Below, in pieces: positions 34,037 through 43,194 of a DNA stretch of 64,000 bases. Under the pieces are notes generated by a model. The model saw nothing but the letters and a program-made list of their open reading frames with translations. It did no database searches and was not told the origin of the DNA. This stretch comes from Streptomyces antioxidans (lineage in GTDB: Bacteria; Actinomycetota; Actinomycetes; Streptomycetales; Streptomycetaceae): the NCBI RefSeq assembly GCF_000968685.2, contig NZ_LAKD02000120.1:1-64000 (forward strand), given 5' to 3'. The position numbers and the translations under genes are program-made. Numbering within the stretch: position 1 is the stretch's first letter; each line of letters starts with the position of its first letter.

Positions 34037-34777
34037 ATGCGCATCGGAGAAATCGCCGCGCTCGTCGGAGTCACATCCCGGACCGTGCGCCACTACCACC
34101 ACATCGGTCTGCTGCCCGAGCCCCGGCGGCGTGCCAATGGATACCGGGTCTACACCCTCAGGGACGCCGTTCTGCTGGCCCGGATCCGGCGGCTGACCGA
34201 GCTCGGGCTCGCCCTGGACGAGGTGCGGGACGTCCTCGCGGATGACGCCGGGCGTGAGCTGGCCGAGGTGCTGGGCGAGCTGGATGCCGATCTCGCCCGT
34301 CAGGAACGCGAGATCCAGCGGCGCCGCGCGGTGCTGGCCACACTGCTGGACGGCCCGCTCACCCCGGACGCGCCGCTCTCGCCCGCGCTCATCGAGCTGC
34401 TGAAGGTGGCGCCCGCCACCTCCTCGCCGACCGCCGCCAAGGACCGAGAGCACCTGATGCTGCTCGAGGGGGTGATCGGCGGGGACGCGGTGTACGCGGC
34501 GCTGCGGCCGCTGGCCGACAACCCCGCCGTGCTCGCGCTGTACGAGCGGCTGGATGAACTGGAGGAGGCCGCGGCGGACGATCCCCGGGTCGCGCCGCTG
34601 GCCGATGAGCTGTCGGCCGCCGTACCGGACGAGATGCTGGCGGCCTTCCCCGATGGCGGCCCGGCGGCGACCGGCTTCGAGCAGGCACTGCTCGACGACT
34701 ACTCGCCCGCCCAGGCCGAGGTGGTGCGCCGGGTGATGGAGCGGCTGACCGCACGACTCGACAGGAGGGCGTCATGA
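34037..34777 (+). CDS. MerR-family transcriptional regulator
   Basis: A 246-residue protein. The MerR HTH and wings are at residues 1-70 (MRIGEIAALVGVTSRTVRHY, HHIGLLPEPRRRANGYRVYT), then the coupling helix (about 80-110) and a ~130-residue helical effector domain that has no Cys metal ligands. It is therefore probably a small-molecule sensor. It overlaps the next gene, a membrane protein, by 4 bases (ATGA), and is divergent from the COMT-like gene. Confidence 0.9.
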   Translation: MRIGEIAALVGVTSRTVRHYHHIGLLPEPRRRANGYRVYTLRDAVLLARIRRLTELGLALDEVRDVLADDAGRELAEVLGELDADLARQEREIQRRRAVLATLLDGPLTPDAPLSPALIELLKVAPATSSPTAAKDREHLMLLEGVIGGDAVYAALRPLADNPAVLALYERLDELEEAAADDPRVAPLADELSAAVPDEMLAAFPDGGPAATGFEQALLDDYSPAQAEVVRRVMERLTARLDRRAS

Positions 34778-35409
34778 GCCGGGTCCCGCTGATCGCGCGC
34801 CAACTCCTCCGCCACGAGGCCCGGGCCCTGCACAGCCTCGGGATGTGGGCGCTGCGCCGCCGCCACCAAATCCCGGAGGGGGCGCTGGCCGTCGCCTACA
34901 CCGGGCCCCAGACGGCCATGTTGTACGGGATGGTCTTCGTGTCGGTCATCGAGACGGTGGCGCTGGCCCTGCTGGTCCCGTGGCCGGTGGTGCACGCCAT
35001 CACGCTCGTCGTCGATGTGTACGGGGTGGTGCTGGTCCTCGCGCTGCACGCGGCCTGTGTGGTCCGGCCGCATGTCGTGGGATCCGACGGCTCGCTGCGC
35101 ATCCGCTACGGCGCGCTGTTCGACCTGCGGGTTCCGGCCGCCGCCATCGCCGCGGCCCGGGTGGACCGGCGCTATCCGGACGCACGGCTGGTGCGGCTGG
35201 GCCCGGACGGGGTGCTCGACCTCGCGGTGGGCGGCCAGACGACGGTGACGGTGGAGCTGACGGAGCCGGTGACGTTCGTACGGCCCCTCGGGCGCAGGGG
35301 CGTCGCCCGTACGCTCCGGTTCCACGCGGACGATCCGCGGGAAGCGGTCGCCGTGCTCACGCGCGCCCGTACGGGGGTGGCACCGGATTCGTCAGCGGCG
35401 CCGCGGTGA
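34774..35409 (+). CDS. Conserved membrane protein of unknown function
   Basis: A 211-residue protein with two adjacent hydrophobic helices (about residues 45-95: MLYGMVFVSVIETVALALLV and HAITLVVDVYGVVLVLALHA). A soluble beta-rich C-terminal half follows (LRIRYGALFDLRVPAAAIAA) that resembles a bacterial PH-like domain. It is translationally coupled to the MerR regulator, which suggests it is part of that regulator's response. The function is unknown. Confidence 0.75.
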   Translation: MSRVPLIARQLLRHEARALHSLGMWALRRRHQIPEGALAVAYTGPQTAMLYGMVFVSVIETVALALLVPWPVVHAITLVVDVYGVVLVLALHAACVVRPHVVGSDGSLRIRYGALFDLRVPAAAIAAARVDRRYPDARLVRLGPDGVLDLAVGGQTTVTVELTEPVTFVRPLGRRGVARTLRFHADDPREAVAVLTRARTGVAPDSSAAPR

Positions 35410-35593
35410 CGGGTCGAGCGGCACGGGCGGGTGTCGGCCACGGGCAGTACCTCGCGCTCGATTCCGCACTGGGCCATGGGTGGTTTGGCCGCCGGGCCGC
35501 CGCTCTGGCATCATAAGCAAACGGAACCAGGCTCCGGTAAATGTTCGGGGTGCTGTTCCGCTTGGCGAGCCCGGCGGTGGAGGGAGCGGCGCG

Positions 35594-36184
35594 GTGAACG
35601 ACGGCGACATGGGCGCGGGACCCTCGGCCCGGTCCAAGCGGGCGGACGCCCGGCGCAACCAGGAGACCCTGCTCGACGCCGCCGCCTCGGTGTTCGTCAC
35701 CTCGGGCGTGGAGGCGCCGGTGCGCGACATCGCAGCCAGGGCCGGTGTCGGGGTGGGCACGATCTACCGCCACTTCCCAACCCGGGCGGACCTGATCATC
35801 GCCGTCTACCGGCACCAGGTCGAGGCCTGCGCCGAGGCCGGTCCGGCCCTGCTGGCGAGCAGCGCGACGCCGCATGCCGCACTGAGCCAGTGGATCAATC
35901 TCTTTGTCGACTTCCTGGTCACCAAGCACGGCCTCGCCGGCGTACTGCGGTCCGACAACACGAGCTTCGACACGCTGCACTCGTACTTCATCGACCGCCT
36001 CCTGCCCGTGTGCGCCCAACTGCTCGACGCGGCGGCCGACGCGGGTGAGATCCGGTCCGGCCCCAAGGCCTACGAGCTCATGCGCGGCGTCGGGAACCTC
36101 TGCATCGGCGCCGAGCACGACCCCGGCTATGACGCACGCCGACTGGTCGAACTCCTCATCGCGGGACTGCGCCAACCGCACTGA
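35594..36184 (+). CDS. TetR-family transcriptional regulator
   Basis: A 196-residue protein. The HTH is at about residues 18-62 (TLLDAAASVFVTSG, VRDIAARAGVGVGTIYRHFP), followed by an alpha-helical ligand domain. The GTG at 35594 follows GGAGGGAGCGG. No target is obvious: neighbours on the same strand are unrelated small genes. Confidence 0.9.
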   Translation: MNDGDMGAGPSARSKRADARRNQETLLDAAASVFVTSGVEAPVRDIAARAGVGVGTIYRHFPTRADLIIAVYRHQVEACAEAGPALLASSATPHAALSQWINLFVDFLVTKHGLAGVLRSDNTSFDTLHSYFIDRLLPVCAQLLDAAADAGEIRSGPKAYELMRGVGNLCIGAEHDPGYDARRLVELLIAGLRQPH

Positions 36185-36261
36185 CGGCGCCCGATGTCTG
36201 AGTACGTACCTGAGTATCCGGACGGATATGGAGCCGACCGCATCCGCCCATCCTTGTCCGC

Positions 36262-36549
36262 ATGAGTGAGACACCGGTCAAGCAGCAGAGCACGGCCGCG
36301 TTCTACGGTCAGGCCGTCGCCTCCTTCGCCGTCGCCATGGCCGCCACCGCCATCGGCATCTTCCGGCTGAGCGCCGACGCCTGGGTGCGCGGCTTCCTCG
36401 CCATCTCCGTGCTCTACCTGGTGACCTCCGCCTTCACCCTGGCCAAGGTGGTCAGGGACCGGCAGGAGGCCGGGCAGATCGTCAGCCGGGTCGATCAGGC
36501 GCGGGTGGAGCAACTGCTCGCGAGCCACGATCCCTTCGAGAAGCTGTAG
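36262..36549 (+). CDS. YiaA/YiaB-family inner membrane protein
   Basis: A 95-residue protein with two membrane helices (YGQAVASFAVAMAATAIGIF and GFLAISVLYLVTSAFTLAKV), the layout of the YiaA/YiaB domain. A charged C-terminal tail (RDRQEAGQIVSRVDQARVEQ) faces the cytosol. The family's function is not established. Confidence 0.85.
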   Translation: MSETPVKQQSTAAFYGQAVASFAVAMAATAIGIFRLSADAWVRGFLAISVLYLVTSAFTLAKVVRDRQEAGQIVSRVDQARVEQLLASHDPFEKL

Positions 36550-36600
36550 CGGCCGGGCCCCCGGTCATCCCACCCGGGCCTTCGGTCACCCGCGCGCCGG

Positions 36601-37695
36601 TCAGCCGCGCAGGGCTCGCAGATGCGCGCTGCGGACGTCCGTGGTCTGCCCCTGCACCACCAGGAACAGGCCCTCGCGGGCCAGCCGTTGGGCGGGGCTG
36701 CCGAGGCCGAAGGCCCGGCCGCCGCCCGCCACGATCGCCGCGGTGGTGGCGGCGCGCAGCACATCGTAGGCCCGGGTCTTCACCGCGAGCCGGTCCGCCA
36801 GGCGCTCGCCCGCGGGCACCTCGTCCACCAGCGCGTACGCGTCCCGGCGCACCGTGCGCAGCCGCTCGCCCAGCACCCGCGCCGTCTCCTTCGCCTCCGC
36901 GTCCCCGGCCGCCTCCAGCAGGTCCAGGGCGGCGCCGGCCACGCCGAACACGGCCGGGTTGGGGTTGGTGTTCTTCGGCCGGTCCGCGACCGCCCACTCC
37001 TCGTGGGGACGGCTCCAGACCACCGCCTCCTCGGGCACCACCAGTCCGTCCAGCTCCAGGCCGACCGTACGGGTGCCGGTCAGCGCGGCGAGCTCGAGCG
37101 GCGGCGTGGCCCGCAGTCCGGGCTGCTCCCGGGCGTCCGCGAAGGCGAACAGCGCCTGGCCGTCGTCGGTGACCCCGGCGAGCAGCATCACATCGTTCAG
37201 GCCCCAGCCGGTGTACCACGGCACCCGCCCGTCGAAGCGCCTGCCGCCGGGGGCCCGGGTGACCCGCACCGGTGTGCGGGGGAAGGCCCGCAGATGGGAG
37301 AAGGCGATACCGGACAGCAGCGTGCCGTCGCACAGCGGGCGCAGCAGCCGCTCGCGCGCCGGGGAGTCGGAGGCGGCGAGCATCCTGACCGGGGTGTGGT
37401 GCTGGGCCTGGACGAAGTAGGTGGAGCAGCAGGCCCCAGCGAGGATTTCGGCGATCTCGCGGGCCACCGCGTCCGGCGCCTGCGCCCCGCCGTACGCCGC
37501 CGGGCCGCTCACCCCGAGCACCCCGGACCTCTTGACCTCGCCGATCGCGGCCGGGGAGACGCCCTCGCGGTCGGCGGCCTCGGCACCGGGCGCCAGCACC
37601 TCGTGGGCGAGGCGCCGGGCCGCCCCGATCAGTGTGGCGGCCGGCTTCCCCTGGTCAGAGTCGGTTCCCTGGTTCCCGTCCGGCTTGGCGCTCAC
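36601..37695 (-). CDS. Acyl-CoA dehydrogenase family protein
   Basis: A 364-residue flavoprotein of the acyl-CoA dehydrogenase fold. The N-terminal helical domain (GVSGPAAYGGAQAPDAVARE) is followed by the central beta domain (LSGIAFSHLRAF, GGRRFDGRVPWYTGWGLNDV) and a helical C-terminal domain ending with the Arg/Gly-rich RAFGLGSPAQRLAREGLFL. No catalytic Glu at the usual C-terminal site is evident, as in acyl-CoA dehydrogenase-like flavin monooxygenases. The GTG at 37695 is chosen as the last good start; no CoA-metabolism genes are adjacent. Confidence 0.82.
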   Translation of the reverse strand: MSAKPDGNQGTDSDQGKPAATLIGAARRLAHEVLAPGAEAADREGVSPAAIGEVKRSGVLGVSGPAAYGGAQAPDAVAREIAEILAGACCSTYFVQAQHHTPVRMLAASDSPARERLLRPLCDGTLLSGIAFSHLRAFPRTPVRVTRAPGGRRFDGRVPWYTGWGLNDVMLLAGVTDDGQALFAFADAREQPGLRATPPLELAALTGTRTVGLELDGLVVPEEAVVWSRPHEEWAVADRPKNTNPNPAVFGVAGAALDLLEAAGDAEAKETARVLGERLRTVRRDAYALVDEVPAGERLADRLAVKTRAYDVLRAATTAAIVAGGGRAFGLGSPAQRLAREGLFLVVQGQTTDVRSAHLRALRG

Positions 37696-37762
37696 GAGCC
37701 CGCAGCCTACCTCGTCGCGGTCATCGCTCCATCTGGGCATGGTGGCGGTGGCACAGCCGGGG

Positions 37763-38794
37763 TCACAGCGGGACGCGGAGTGAGGACCGGCCCTTACGCC
37801 ACGTGTCCAGGACCTCATCGGCGAAGCGGTCCTCCAGGAACACGGTGGCGTCGACCCCGAACGCCACGTCCGCGGCGAGTCCGGGTTCGCGCTTCAGGAG
37901 GTCGTCGATCACCCCATGGCGTACGACCTGTTCGTGTACGGCGTCGGCCTCCACGTGCTCGGTGTAGAAGAACACCGCCGCCTCGCCCGCGCCCAGCCGC
38001 CGCAGCGCCCGGGCCAGTCGGTCGGAGGCCGGCGAGGAGGTGATCTCGACGGTGGCGAAGTGGCCCACCAGGGCACCGCGCAGCGCCCTGTGCAGGCCCA
38101 GCAGGGACATCATGTTGACCACCGCCAGCATCCGTGCCGACGTGGCGTCCAGATAGTGGTTGTACGCCGGGTCCAGGCCCAGGTCGGCCATCAGACCGGC
38201 GAACAGTTCCGCGTGCACCCGGTCCCCGTGCCCGGCCCCGAACTCGTCGTACTCCACGGCCGCCATCGCCGCCTTGGCCCGGCCCCGCAGCCGTGGCAGG
38301 ACCCACACCTGCGGATCGGCCTCCTTGAGCTGGTAGAGCGATCGGTGCGCGATGTACTCACGCAGCTGCCACCGCTCGCCCTCGTCCCGGAGGAAGTGCG
38401 AGACGCCCGTCCCGTCGGCGGGCTCCAGCAGCAGCCCGGACACGGCGGCGTCCGGGTCGTCGTGCGTGGTGGCATCGGAGCGCAGGGCGTCAAGGAAGCG
38501 TCGCTCCAGCGCCTGCCGCGTCCGCAGCAGTTCCGGATCCCACTCCCATGCGTCGTCCACACCGGAGAAGCCCTGGTAGTGGAGCTCGTAGCAGACATAC
38601 AGCGCGAGCTGCAGATCGTCGCCGTACGGGTCGGCCTCGCGGAGCGAGCGGCCGCCGGGCAGCGTCGCCCCGCGGGACGACATCGGCCCGCCGGGCTCGT
38701 GCACGAGGGCGTCGACGAGCGCCCCGGACACCTCGCCCCGCGCCGTGGGCAAGGGCATCGGCCGGGCCGTCGCCGTGGGATGGGTGTCGCTCAC
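37763..38794 (-). CDS. Iron-containing redox enzyme family protein (haem-oxygenase-like)
   Basis: A 343-residue protein with the haem-oxygenase-like helical fold of diiron oxidases/oxygenases. Candidate iron ligands lie in ELHYQGFSGVDDAWEW, HRSLYQLKEADPQVW and VEYDEFGAGHGDRVHAELF, with VEADAVHEQVV in the last helices. Known members oxidise or cleave amino-acid-derived or fatty-acid substrates; the substrate here is unknown. The GTG at 38794 follows GGAAGGAACC. It lies downstream of a truncated amino-acid decarboxylase gene on the same strand. Confidence 0.85.
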   Translation of the reverse strand: MSDTHPTATARPMPLPTARGEVSGALVDALVHEPGGPMSSRGATLPGGRSLREADPYGDDLQLALYVCYELHYQGFSGVDDAWEWDPELLRTRQALERRFLDALRSDATTHDDPDAAVSGLLLEPADGTGVSHFLRDEGERWQLREYIAHRSLYQLKEADPQVWVLPRLRGRAKAAMAAVEYDEFGAGHGDRVHAELFAGLMADLGLDPAYNHYLDATSARMLAVVNMMSLLGLHRALRGALVGHFATVEITSSPASDRLARALRRLGAGEAAVFFYTEHVEADAVHEQVVRHGVIDDLLKREPGLAADVAFGVDATVFLEDRFADEVLDTWRKGRSSLRVPL

Positions 38795-38972
38795 GGTTCC
38801 TTCCACGTTCCGTCCGCTCCGTCCGCCTCTGCCAGGATGGGCCGTCTCCGCCGGGCTTCGGCCCCGCTGGCCGGGTTCCCCTCACCACCTGCCGCAATCG
38901 CGCCGCGGATGGCGCCACCGCACCACGCCACCTCGCGGATCCGGTTGCCAGGCGATTTCGCGGGTACTCCGC

Positions 38973-39242
38973 ACTGCCGCAGGTCGAGAAGAAGGTGTGC
39001 TCGGCGCGCACCGCGTCCGCCATCAGCTCCTCCGCGCGCTCCAGCACCCGGCCCGACCCCAGCCGGTCGTCAAGGCCGCCGCAGGTGAGGAGGCCGGTGC
39101 GGAACACCTCCTCCCCCAGGACCTTGACGACGTCCGGGTCGGCGCCCCTGCCCTGCTTGTGCCCGGGCGGGGCGAAGGGAAGGGCCCCGCGCTCGTGGTA
39201 GCGGGCCAGGGCCTCCAGAACCGGAGCCTCCGTGTGATCCAT
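38973..39242 (-). pseudogene. 5' fragment of an Orn/Lys/Arg decarboxylase-family gene
   Basis: From the ATG at 39242, 90 residues match the start of this PLP decarboxylase/aminotransferase family: LPFAPPGHKQGRGADPDVVK near the N-terminus and AVRAEHTFFSTCGS at the end. Intact proteins are about 480 residues and continue with the SLSVKAAMLA-type region and the PLP Lys. Here homology stops at about 38973, inside the STCGS motif, and unrelated sequence runs into the next gene's leader. The enzyme cannot be functional. Confidence 0.85.
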
Positions 39243-39333
39243 GCCGGACGGGTGCCCTTCCACCTGCGGAGAAAACCGTACGGGGCCGGTCGGGGCGGCC
39301 GTGGTGTGCTGTGGTGGGGCCGCCGGTCGCCTT

Positions 39334-39373
39334 TACGTCACCCCAGTACGGCGTACGTCATCCCAGCACGGCG
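39334..39373. repeat. 20-bp tandem duplication across a stop codon
   Basis: TACGTCACCCCAGTACGGCG (39334-39353) is followed directly by TACGTCATCCCAGCACGGCG (39354-39373), with two mismatches. The second unit holds the stop and last codons of the small membrane protein gene. Confidence 0.85.
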
Positions 39374-39603
39374 ATCGCGAACGCGACGCAGAAGGTCGCG
39401 AACAGCGCCACGAAGAGCCAGATGACGATCGTGGGCCCCTTCGACCAGCCCTTCGTGGGGTTGTAGGTCTCGCGGGGGCCCGCCTCCGAGAGGCTGCCCT
39501 CGGCCGGTGGGGTCTCGCCCGGGGGCACGCCCACGCTCGGCCGAAGCCGGGACGCTCCGGGAGACCCTGGGGTGCGGTCAGGGTGCGGTTGCTGCTGGTC
39601 CAT
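39358..39603 (-). CDS. Small C-terminally anchored membrane protein
   Basis: An 81-residue protein with a polar, Pro/Ser-rich N-terminal half and one membrane helix close to the C-terminus (TIVIWLFVALFATFCVAFAI). The segment TYNPTKGWSKGPTI before the helix is typical of a family of small Streptomyces membrane proteins of unknown role. The ATG is at 39603. Confidence 0.7.
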   Translation of the reverse strand: MDQQQPHPDRTPGSPGASRLRPSVGVPPGETPPAEGSLSEAGPRETYNPTKGWSKGPTIVIWLFVALFATFCVAFAIAVLG

Positions 39604-39748
39604 GTCCGATGCGCTCCCTTCCGCCTGCGGCGCGTCGGCTACCCCGGTCCGCCGCCCCGTTCGGGGCGGCGTCCCCCCGGTGGACTCCTCCCACCATACG
39701 GCGGAAGAGGGGCCGGACACGTCCCGGCGGCCGCCGCCCACGCGGGCC

Positions 39749-42298
39749 TCACGGTCGCCCGGCCTTCGAGGGGGCGTCGGTGTGGAACACCAGCGCTCCG
39801 TCCGCGACCTCCACCCGGGCCCGGTCGCCGGAGGCGATCTCGCCGTCCAGCAGCAGTCGCGACAGACGGTTGTCCACTTCCCGCTGGATGGTGCGGCGCA
39901 GCGGCCTGGCACCGTAGGCGGGTTCATGGCCGCGCCGCGCGATCCAGTCGACGGCCTCCGGGGCGAACTCCACGGTGACGTCCTGGGCGTGCAGCCGACG
40001 GCGGGTCTCCTCCAGCAGCAGATCGGTGATCTGGCGCAGATGCCCGTCCGTGAGCTGCCGGAAGACCACGATCTCGTCGACGCGGTTGAGGAATTCGGGC
40101 CGGGCGTGCTCGCGCAGCGGTCGCAGGACGCGCTCGCGCCGGGCCTGCTCGTCCGTCTCCGCGTCCGCGGTCCCGAAGCCGAGGGCACCGCGCCCGCCGA
40201 TGGCCTCGGAGCCGAGGTTGCTGGTCATCACGACGACGGTGTTGCGGAAGTCCACCGTACGGCCGTGGGCGTCGGTGAGCCGGCCGTCGTCCAGCACCTG
40301 GAGCAGGGTGTTGAACACGCCCGGGTGCGCCTTCTCGATCTCGTCGAGCAGGAGCAGCGCGTACGGGCGGCGCCGCACCGCCTCGGTGAGCTGTCCGGCC
40401 TCCTCGTGGCCGACGTAGCCGGGTGGCGCGCCGACCAGCCGGCTGACGGTGTGCCGCTCCTGGTACTCGCTCATGTCCAGACGGACCATCAGCTCCTCGC
40501 TGCCGAACAGCGCCTCGGCCAGCGCACGGGCGAGTTCGGTCTTGCCGACGCCGGTCGGGCCTAGGAAGAGGAAGCTGCCGATGGGGCGGCCGGGGTCGGC
40601 GAGACCGGCCCGGGAGCGCAGCACCGCCTCGGCGACCGCGCCGACGGCCTCGTCCTGGCCGATGACCCGCTCGCGGAGATGTTCCTCCAGGCCGAGCAGG
40701 CGGGCCTTCTCCTCCTGGGTGAGGCTGCTGACCGGGATCCCGGTCTGGCGGGAGACCACCTCGGCGATGTCCTCCGCGGTGACCTCCAGGCTCTGCCCGT
40801 CGTCGGGCTCACTGTCGCCGTCGGCCTCGATCCTGCGGTTCAACTCGCCGATGCGGTCGCGCAGTTCGGTGGCCCGCTCGTACTCCTCCGCGGCCACCGC
40901 CTGGTCCTTGTCCCGGGTCAGCTGCTCGGCCTCGCGCTCCAGGGTGCGGGTGTCGGTGCCCTTGGTGCGCGAGCGCAGCCGCACCCGGGCACCGGCCTGG
41001 TCCACCAGGTCGATGGCCTTGTCGGGCAGGAACCGGTCGCTGAGGTAGCGGTCGGACAGCTCGACGGCGGCGAGCAGCGCCTCATCGGTGAAGCGGACCT
41101 GGTGATGGGCCTCGTAGCGGTCGCGCAGACCGCGCAGGATCTCCACCGCGTCGGCGGCGGAGGGCTCAGGGACCAGGATGGGCTGGAAGCGCCGGGCCAG
41201 CGCCGCGTCCTTCTCGATGTGGCGGCGGTACTCCTCCAGTGTGGTGGCGCCGATGACATGGAGTTCGCCACGGGCCAGGGCGGGCTTGAGCATGTTGCCC
41301 GCGTCCATGGAACCGCCCTCGGTGCCGCTCGAGCCCGCGCCGACCACGGTGTGCAGCTCGTCGAGGAAGACGATCAGCTCCTCGGAGTGGGTGCGGATCT
41401 CGTCGATGATGCCGCTCAGCCGCTCCTCGAAGTCACCGCGGTAGCGGGTGCCCGCGACGACCGCGGACATGTCCAGGGCGACCACCCGGCGGCCCAGGAG
41501 GGTGTCGGGGACGTCTCCCTCGGCCACGCGCTGGGCGAGTCCTTCGACGATGGCGGTCTTGCCGACACCGGCGTCGCCGATCAGTACGGGGTTGTTCTTG
41601 CCGCGGCGGGACAGCACCTCGACGGTCTGCTCGATCTCCTGCTCGCGGCCGATGACCGGGTCGATCCACCCTGCGTGGGCGAGGTCGGTCAGATCGCGGC
41701 TGAACGTGTCGAGGGTGGGTGTGTCGTGCCGCCGGCCGGGCTGCTGCCCGGCCGCACTGCCGACCGGCGGCCGGCCCGGTGCGCCCTGCGGCCCGCCCCG
41801 GCCCGCCGCGGGGTCGGAGGGCAGGGAGTTGAGGATGCGACCGGCCGTGGAGCCGTGGTTGGCGGCCAGCGCCCCGAGCATGTGCTCGGGGCCGATGTAG
41901 GAGGCGCCGTTCGCACGGGCCAGTTCGTGGGCGTCCAGCAGGGCGCGCTTGACCGCGGGGGTGACGGACAGCTGGGTGCGCCGCGGCCCCTCGCCGCTCA
42001 TCCGGTCGATCTCCGAGGCCAGCGCGTCGGTGTCGGCGCCCGCCCCCGCCAGCAGCCCCCGGGTCGGCTCGGTGGCCAGCGCCGCACGCAGCAGGTGCTT
42101 GGTGTCCAGATCGGCGCTGCCGTGCTCGGCGGCGTAGCTGGCCGCGTCGGCGACGAGTTGCCGGGCGGGGTCGCTCATCAGGCGGCCGATGTCGATGTGG
42201 CGGAGGCCGGGGCGCGGTCCGCCGTCGAGGAACCGTGCCATGAATTCCTCGAACGGGTCTGGACCGAAGTCCCCCGGACCCATGAAACCGCTGCTCAT
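39749..42298 (-). CDS. ClpC-like AAA+ unfoldase (Clp ATP-binding subunit)
   Basis: An 849-residue HSP100 protein. The Clp_N repeat region is at about residues 40-160, NBD1 has Walker A GDAGVGKTAIVEG and Walker B VFLDELHTVVGAGS, a UVR-containing middle region follows (AAEEYERATELRDRIGELNR), and NBD2 has GPTGVGKTELARAL and LLLDEIEKAHPGVF. After MTSNLGSEAIGGRG comes ALGFG, an LGF tripeptide where ClpC proteins carry their ClpP-docking loop. It probably feeds substrates to ClpP and is not a pure disaggregase. A long Gly/Pro linker (about 160-195) joins Clp_N and NBD1. No clpP is nearby. Confidence 0.92.
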   Translation of the reverse strand: MSSGFMGPGDFGPDPFEEFMARFLDGGPRPGLRHIDIGRLMSDPARQLVADAASYAAEHGSADLDTKHLLRAALATEPTRGLLAGAGADTDALASEIDRMSGEGPRRTQLSVTPAVKRALLDAHELARANGASYIGPEHMLGALAANHGSTAGRILNSLPSDPAAGRGGPQGAPGRPPVGSAAGQQPGRRHDTPTLDTFSRDLTDLAHAGWIDPVIGREQEIEQTVEVLSRRGKNNPVLIGDAGVGKTAIVEGLAQRVAEGDVPDTLLGRRVVALDMSAVVAGTRYRGDFEERLSGIIDEIRTHSEELIVFLDELHTVVGAGSSGTEGGSMDAGNMLKPALARGELHVIGATTLEEYRRHIEKDAALARRFQPILVPEPSAADAVEILRGLRDRYEAHHQVRFTDEALLAAVELSDRYLSDRFLPDKAIDLVDQAGARVRLRSRTKGTDTRTLEREAEQLTRDKDQAVAAEEYERATELRDRIGELNRRIEADGDSEPDDGQSLEVTAEDIAEVVSRQTGIPVSSLTQEEKARLLGLEEHLRERVIGQDEAVGAVAEAVLRSRAGLADPGRPIGSFLFLGPTGVGKTELARALAEALFGSEELMVRLDMSEYQERHTVSRLVGAPPGYVGHEEAGQLTEAVRRRPYALLLLDEIEKAHPGVFNTLLQVLDDGRLTDAHGRTVDFRNTVVVMTSNLGSEAIGGRGALGFGTADAETDEQARRERVLRPLREHARPEFLNRVDEIVVFRQLTDGHLRQITDLLLEETRRRLHAQDVTVEFAPEAVDWIARRGHEPAYGARPLRRTIQREVDNRLSRLLLDGEIASGDRARVEVADGALVFHTDAPSKAGRP

Positions 42299-42621
42299 GG
42301 CCTTCCGTTCCGCGGTCCCGGCCAGGCGTCCGGACCGGGCCCGCTCTCTTGACAGGCGTGATCCTTTCCGGGCGCGGGTGCCCGAGGGGCGCCCGTATTA
42401 CACCTGCGGTCGCCGAGGTCACACCTGCGGTCGCCGGGGCGCGGGTGGTCATGGCCCACCATGACGCCGACACACGGTCAGTCATCGTCTAGCTACGCTC
42501 CGTAGCCACCATCCCGCAGTGCGACGTCCGCCTTCTTGCGAGAGCCTGGGGACAGGGAGCGTGCCCGGCAGTCGCACCGCACATCCGGGGTGACACCTGC
42601 ACCTAGCGAGGAAGGCGGGCC
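42299..42621. promoter_or_regulatory. Divergent region between clp-like gene and molybdoenzyme operon
   Basis: 323 bases with no gene. ACACCTGCGGTCGCCG occurs twice (42401-42416 and 42422-42437, 21-bp period). A TTGACA hexamer at 42350-42355 is a possible -35 on the plus strand. No HAIR or CIRCE heat-shock operator is visible. Confidence 0.4.
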
Positions 42622-42624
42622 GTG

Positions 42625-43194
42625 ATGAGCGCTTCGGATACCCACGCCACGAGGCGGAGCCAGGACGGGACAGCCCCACCCTCGGCGATCAAGCTGAACA
42701 TCAACGATCAGGTGCGGCAGCTCGAGGTGGATCCGCGGACCTCGCTGCTCGACGCGCTGCGGGAAGAGCTGCGCCTGAGCGGGACCAAGAAGGGGTGTGA
42801 TCACGGGCAGTGCGGCGCCTGCACGGTGCTGATCAACGGCCGACGTGTCCTCTCCTGTCTGAGCCTGGCCGTGATGCACGAGGACGACGAGATCATGACG
42901 ATCGAGGGCCTGGGCGATCCCGACCATCTGCACCCCATGCAGCGGGCCTTCGTGGAGTGCGACGGCTTCCAGTGCGGCTACTGCACCCCCGGCCAGATCT
43001 GTTCGGCCGTCGGCATGCTCGCCGAGGTGAGGGCGGGGTGGCCCAGCCATGTCACCGCCGATGTGTCCTCCTCGCGGGTCGAGCTGACCGATGACGAGAT
43101 CCGCGAGCGGATGAGCGGCAACATCTGTCGTTGCGCCGCCTATCCGAACATCGTCGCGGCCATCCGCGACAACGCGGAGGGAGGCGCCCCATGA
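42625..43194 (+). CDS. paoA: Aldehyde oxidoreductase 2Fe-2S subunit (PaoA/YagT type)
   Basis: A 189-residue electron-transfer subunit with two [2Fe-2S] clusters: the plant-type site CDHGQCGACTVLINGRRVLS then CL, and the second site CGYCTPGQI with CRC near residue 165. It passes electrons from the molybdenum subunit to FAD. Unlike E. coli PaoA there is no Tat signal (no RR motif), so the complex should be cytosolic. GTG (42622) and ATG (42625) starts are adjacent; AGGAAGG lies upstream. It overlaps the FAD subunit gene by 4 bases. Confidence 0.88.
   Translation: MSASDTHATRRSQDGTAPPSAIKLNINDQVRQLEVDPRTSLLDALREELRLSGTKKGCDHGQCGACTVLINGRRVLSCLSLAVMHEDDEIMTIEGLGDPDHLHPMQRAFVECDGFQCGYCTPGQICSAVGMLAEVRAGWPSHVTADVSSSRVELTDDEIRERMSGNICRCAAYPNIVAAIRDNAEGGAP

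Noticed and set aside
42350..42355. TTGACA as a firm -35 for the molybdoenzyme operon
   Set aside because: It lies about 270 bases before the start and I see no convincing -10 at the right distance.
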